Source of the DNA: Saprospiraceae bacterium
GTDB taxonomy: Bacteria; Bacteroidota; Bacteroidia; Chitinophagales; Saprospiraceae
Assembly (NCBI GenBank): GCA_026993525.1
Contig: JALWSS010000223.1
Location: 1-34,352 of the forward strand
Length of the DNA stretch: 34,352 bases
Direction: 5' to 3'
A program made the position numbers and the translations under genes. The notes beneath the pieces were generated by a model, which worked only from the letters and a program-made list of their open reading frames with translations, had not been told where the DNA came from and searched no databases. This document shows, piece by piece, positions 33,501 through 34,352 of the stretch (positions within the stretch are counted from its first letter, which is position 1; each line of letters opens with the position of its first letter).

Positions 33501-34352
33501 CCAGCTACTCAGTGACCGTCACCGACGCCCTGGGCTGTGTGGCCGCCGACACGGCTGTGGTCACGGTCAATCCATTGCCGACACCGGGCATCAGCGGAAA
33601 CCTCTCCATTTGCGAAGGCGAGAGTACCACCCTTACCGCCTCCGGCGGAACGAGCTACCTGTGGAGCAATGGTGCCACCACTGCTGCCATCACCGTTTCG
33701 CCGCTTTCAACGACCCTGTATTCCGTCACCGTTACGGATGGCAACAGTTGTAGTGCCGACACCTTTGCCACGGTAGTGGTGAAGCCGGTGCCTGTGGCGC
33801 AGATTGCCGGGGCAACCACCATTTGCCTGGGCGAGAGCACCACTTTGACAGCCACCGGCGGTGGCACCTACACCTGGAGCACGGGCGCCACCACGGCTGC
33901 CATTACGGTTTCTCCAGCTTCCAATACCACCTACACCGTGACCGTCACCTCAGCCAACGGCTGTACCGATGTGGCATCAGCTTCTGTGACAGTCAATCCA
34001 TTGCCGACAGCTTCTATCAACGGCAATACCAGTTTGTGCCAGGGTGATTCAACTTTGCTGGTGGCAACTGGAGGTATCGGTTACCTCTGGAGTACCGGCC
34101 AAACCAACGATTCGATTTTTGTTTCGCCTGCGGCAACGACGGGTTACACCGTTACCGTCACCGATGCCAATGGTTGCACCGATATTGACGGCATCACCAT
34201 CACCGTGAATGCCAACCCAAGCGCTTCCATTTCCGGAACGGATGTCATCTGCGCCGGCGACAGCACCACCTTGACGGCCAGTGGCGGCAGCAGCTACCTG
34301 TGGAGCAACGGCGCTGCTACGGCTTCCGTCACCGTATCGCCTGCGGCAACGA
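27536..34352 (+). CDS. Giant secreted protein: DUF11-like domains followed by CHU_C-type Ig-like repeats (3' end outside window)
   Basis: The reading frame is open from the ATG at 27536 to the right edge, at least 2272 codons; the end is missing. Residues 1-22 are a Sec signal peptide (MLSRIFTTVLTLLIFSGVAL then SQT). Up to about residue 1230 the protein is built of DUF11-like or related isopeptide-type domains: LQKSVDKATAQSGELLTYSL, LTKSVTSGNIYHDENVTYRL, LKKTLAAGQGYLVDPGSDVT, and an Asp/Asn-rich stretch (NDNTNGNDAGG) likely to bind calcium. From 31556 onward there are 13 Ig-like units of the pattern NPLPTANAGPDxxIC-GxSTTLTASGGxSYxWSNG-ATTTYxVTVTDxxGCTD, each with two Cys. This resembles adhesins of gliding or surface-associated Bacteroidota (SprB-like in role, not by homology that I can show). 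A T9SS tail is expected beyond the edge. Confidence 0.9.
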   Translation, partial: MLSRIFTTVLTLLIFSGVALSQTVTLQKSVDKATAQSGELLTYSLDYGCSSLTADCVGAVLTDTLPADVEYQSATPAIVNGQAGSVAVFPTYDSVSHTVTWDFATNVLPEAGLPDGSSGTVQITVKIKTGVVPNNDSLLNKAILPSTNAGTATDTALTVTQGIDPNGKWSLTKSVTSGNIYHDENVTYRLSLCSASAIGNQNIHTIVVTDTLPPGAVFQSATLGGVHDGGTPGIVTWTFTDTMLVDDACRIMDLVVQYPFADTVNNNTGLTTQIPKRNVGKLSALTVVDSVMVMSVDSVNDPLLPPFFSIGLSKSIPDVGAVPIDSIYKYILTPSNNSTATVNNFIVTDSMPDQFDLLRLDFMAFNTNLPVTIRAEINNSGSWTVWQTGIPADQNQVLDVSTIPGFTPGDYVSAVQIDFGNVPKGFGGGSIELVFMPSYPLDNAGLATPLYTAFRNTGYLTGINPFDGSGLSASDFADVCVVPGNLTRIATNKNVAINYVNTPAGDPTTGNPYFMGSRVQYNLLVENDGVDGNDANNSSSVSQGPLIDPIVADLLPAGMTYEAGSYQIINNTTGLTFDNSGTNPTFELIPNFNSTGKTLLRWRFTGTFDIGESAEIQYNAYIDSSNPANTVLLNEYAVASDTLEIICDANVCGIPDTTGLLDFFATASNSGTPIPGVDNFCKNSIQITVADTTSAPRPSKTIISTGPYAPAETPNVELGLATDTVQYSIQLCNNQSANYTMPDPVLMDLLPAELEFVDSSITLTGNTTGLTLNASNPLIETIPDFGGTGRTMLRWTFTGDFPINKCVSYSFKTRIKPGSGGSIINEPLASVGDRVVSCTGNLVETLDYNGNSIVGDTLCTAAVNPNFDIPEIRSLRTKKFVKGAKNPTYLGSNLGQLGVGCTYHGDSVLWRFKISNPGNVTLTNAVVVDVFPYLGDVGVKLNTTPRLTEWVPYLVDTIRSPNPNIKVWYSQSTNPCRPEVEPVDTAGCVNDWTMAVPAILADVKAVKFDFSSEVLSPGEEYWFDISMLAPDSIQMNPGIAWNSVAGDAAEVPSNEPNKVGIIINGFDVALKKTLAAGQGYLVDPGSDVTYTVKIYNQGTDSVKNVGLIDYLPPQMTLNDPNWTAGPGNTATRTIAGPIAPDDSVSVNITLNLSTSVVTGDSIDNYAEITGFEDMAGNTPNDWDAFNDNTNGNDAGGTIESPADDAINGNGQGTVPGVDPATDEDDHDGARVRVCPSFTQNSAQDQEVCTDNLAALNDIVIPTTANSTEQVKFVEFASQQTPPNMYSGGTTLLTVNPSGGNVTLPVVNIPTSLGTHYIYAILEPAPADPNCRPYDLVIVQVNPPITANAGPDVEICDGFSTTLSASATGGNGNYSYAWSNGANTANTTVSPSPAGVYNYIVTVTDNSGNCSDVDTVQVTVNPNPTVNAGVDVDTCVNAAVTITATPAGGTPGYTYLWSNGNTSQSQVVMVDNPATFTVTVTDTKGCTAVDAMNINVPVADAGPDAAICLNSSTTLTASGGVSYNWSNGGTTAAITVSPPATTTYYVTVTDAIGCTDVDSTLVTVYPLPMVDAGANVEICNGQSTTLTATGSAGTPGYSYAWDNGLGSGASKTVSPTASTTYHVTITDSNGCTGTDSVTVTVNPLPVANAGTDTTVCLGTAASIMATATGGTPGYTYNWNQGLGAGQSHTFIPSSSLNYTVTVTDSKGCTDTDVMRVNVQSPTANAGPDVGICLGNSTTLTASGGVSYSWSTGDNTASVTVSPVATTTYSVTVTDALGCTDADSVVVTVFQLPTVDAGPGVEICNGQSTTLTAVGSGGAAPYSYAWSNGLGSGASKTVSPTASTQYFVTLTDANGCTALDSVTVTVNQLPTVTASPDTTICLSGTANLDATATGGTPGYTFAWDNGLGAGAMHAVSPPAATTYTVTATDSKGCTDTDQTVVTVQIPPANAGPDQSICIGDTTMLSATGGISYVWNTGDSVAVITVVPAATTSYSVTVTDALGCVAADTAVVTVNPLPTPGISGNLSICEGESTTLTASGGTSYLWSNGATTAAITVSPLSTTLYSVTVTDGNSCSADTFATVVVKPVPVAQIAGATTICLGESTTLTATGGGTYTWSTGATTAAITVSPASNTTYTVTVTSANGCTDVASASVTVNPLPTASINGNTSLCQGDSTLLVATGGIGYLWSTGQTNDSIFVSPAATTGYTVTVTDANGCTDIDGITITVNANPSASISGTDVICAGDSTTLTASGGSSYLWSNGAATASVTVSPAAT
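31556..34352 (+). repeat. Ig-like coding repeats with 672-bp higher-order period changing to 213-bp period
   Basis: Unit starts at 31556, 31793, 32021, 32225, 32456, 32693, 32897, 33128, 33365, 33569, 33782, 33995 and 34208. Units 3-5 (204, 231 and 237 bases) recur as units 6-8 with the same lengths, an exact 672-base step that also fits unit 9 and the start of unit 10. From unit 10 on every unit is 213 bases. A 47-base stretch at 32342-32388 is identical to 33014-33060. Confidence 0.9.

Overview
The window reads as chromosomal DNA of a Bacteroidota bacterium, most likely of the Saprospirales (Lewinella/Haliscomenobacter-like). The support is indirect but consistent: four proteins end in type IX secretion (T9SS) C-terminal sorting domains; DUF1573, YajC and YbbR-like genes lie side by side; a futalosine-pathway menaquinone gene is present; two promoter-like sites fit the Bacteroidota TAnnTTTG element; Shine-Dalgarno sequences are weak; intergenic regions carry many short tandem repeats. 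No rRNA, tRNA, CRISPR array, integrase or intact insertion sequence was seen.

Layout. 1-380: low-complexity repeats. 381-7421 is a leftward block: ApbE flavin transferase and DoxX; a TerC-type membrane protein; a tightly coupled trio of aspartyl/asparaginyl hydroxylase, futalosine hydrolase and alpha/beta hydrolase; then YbbR-like protein, YajC and DUF1573 lipoprotein. 7652-8635 is rightward: a small membrane protein and shikimate kinase, converging on a leftward 449-aa membrane protein with a SPOR-like end. 9982-10510 holds a 161-bp imperfect palindrome and a dispersed repeat, followed by leftward folP. 11429-13586 is rightward: a broken DinB gene, a DUF4230-like membrane protein, and an S4-domain Hsp15-like protein.

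From 13917 onward almost everything is exported and rightward: an arylsulfotransferase-like T9SS protein, a small SCP2 protein (cytoplasmic), a DUF1800/DUF1501 pair, a 1409-aa PKD/beta-helix T9SS protein, a 549-aa T9SS protein, and a giant DUF11/Ig-like protein of more than 2270 residues that runs off the right edge. This half is best read as a cell-surface and secretome region.

The most notable observations are: (a) an octanucleotide repeat of about 16 units between the start codon and signal peptide of the 1409-aa protein, where both alternative frames stop within a few codons of the repeat, as expected for a phase-variation switch; (b) a three-copy double-hairpin intergenic element; (c) a 161-bp palindromic element just upstream of a gene; (d) an exact 672-bp three-domain higher-order repeat in the giant protein that changes to a 213-bp single-domain repeat; (e) a two-lesion DinB pseudogene that still overlaps the next gene by ATGA.
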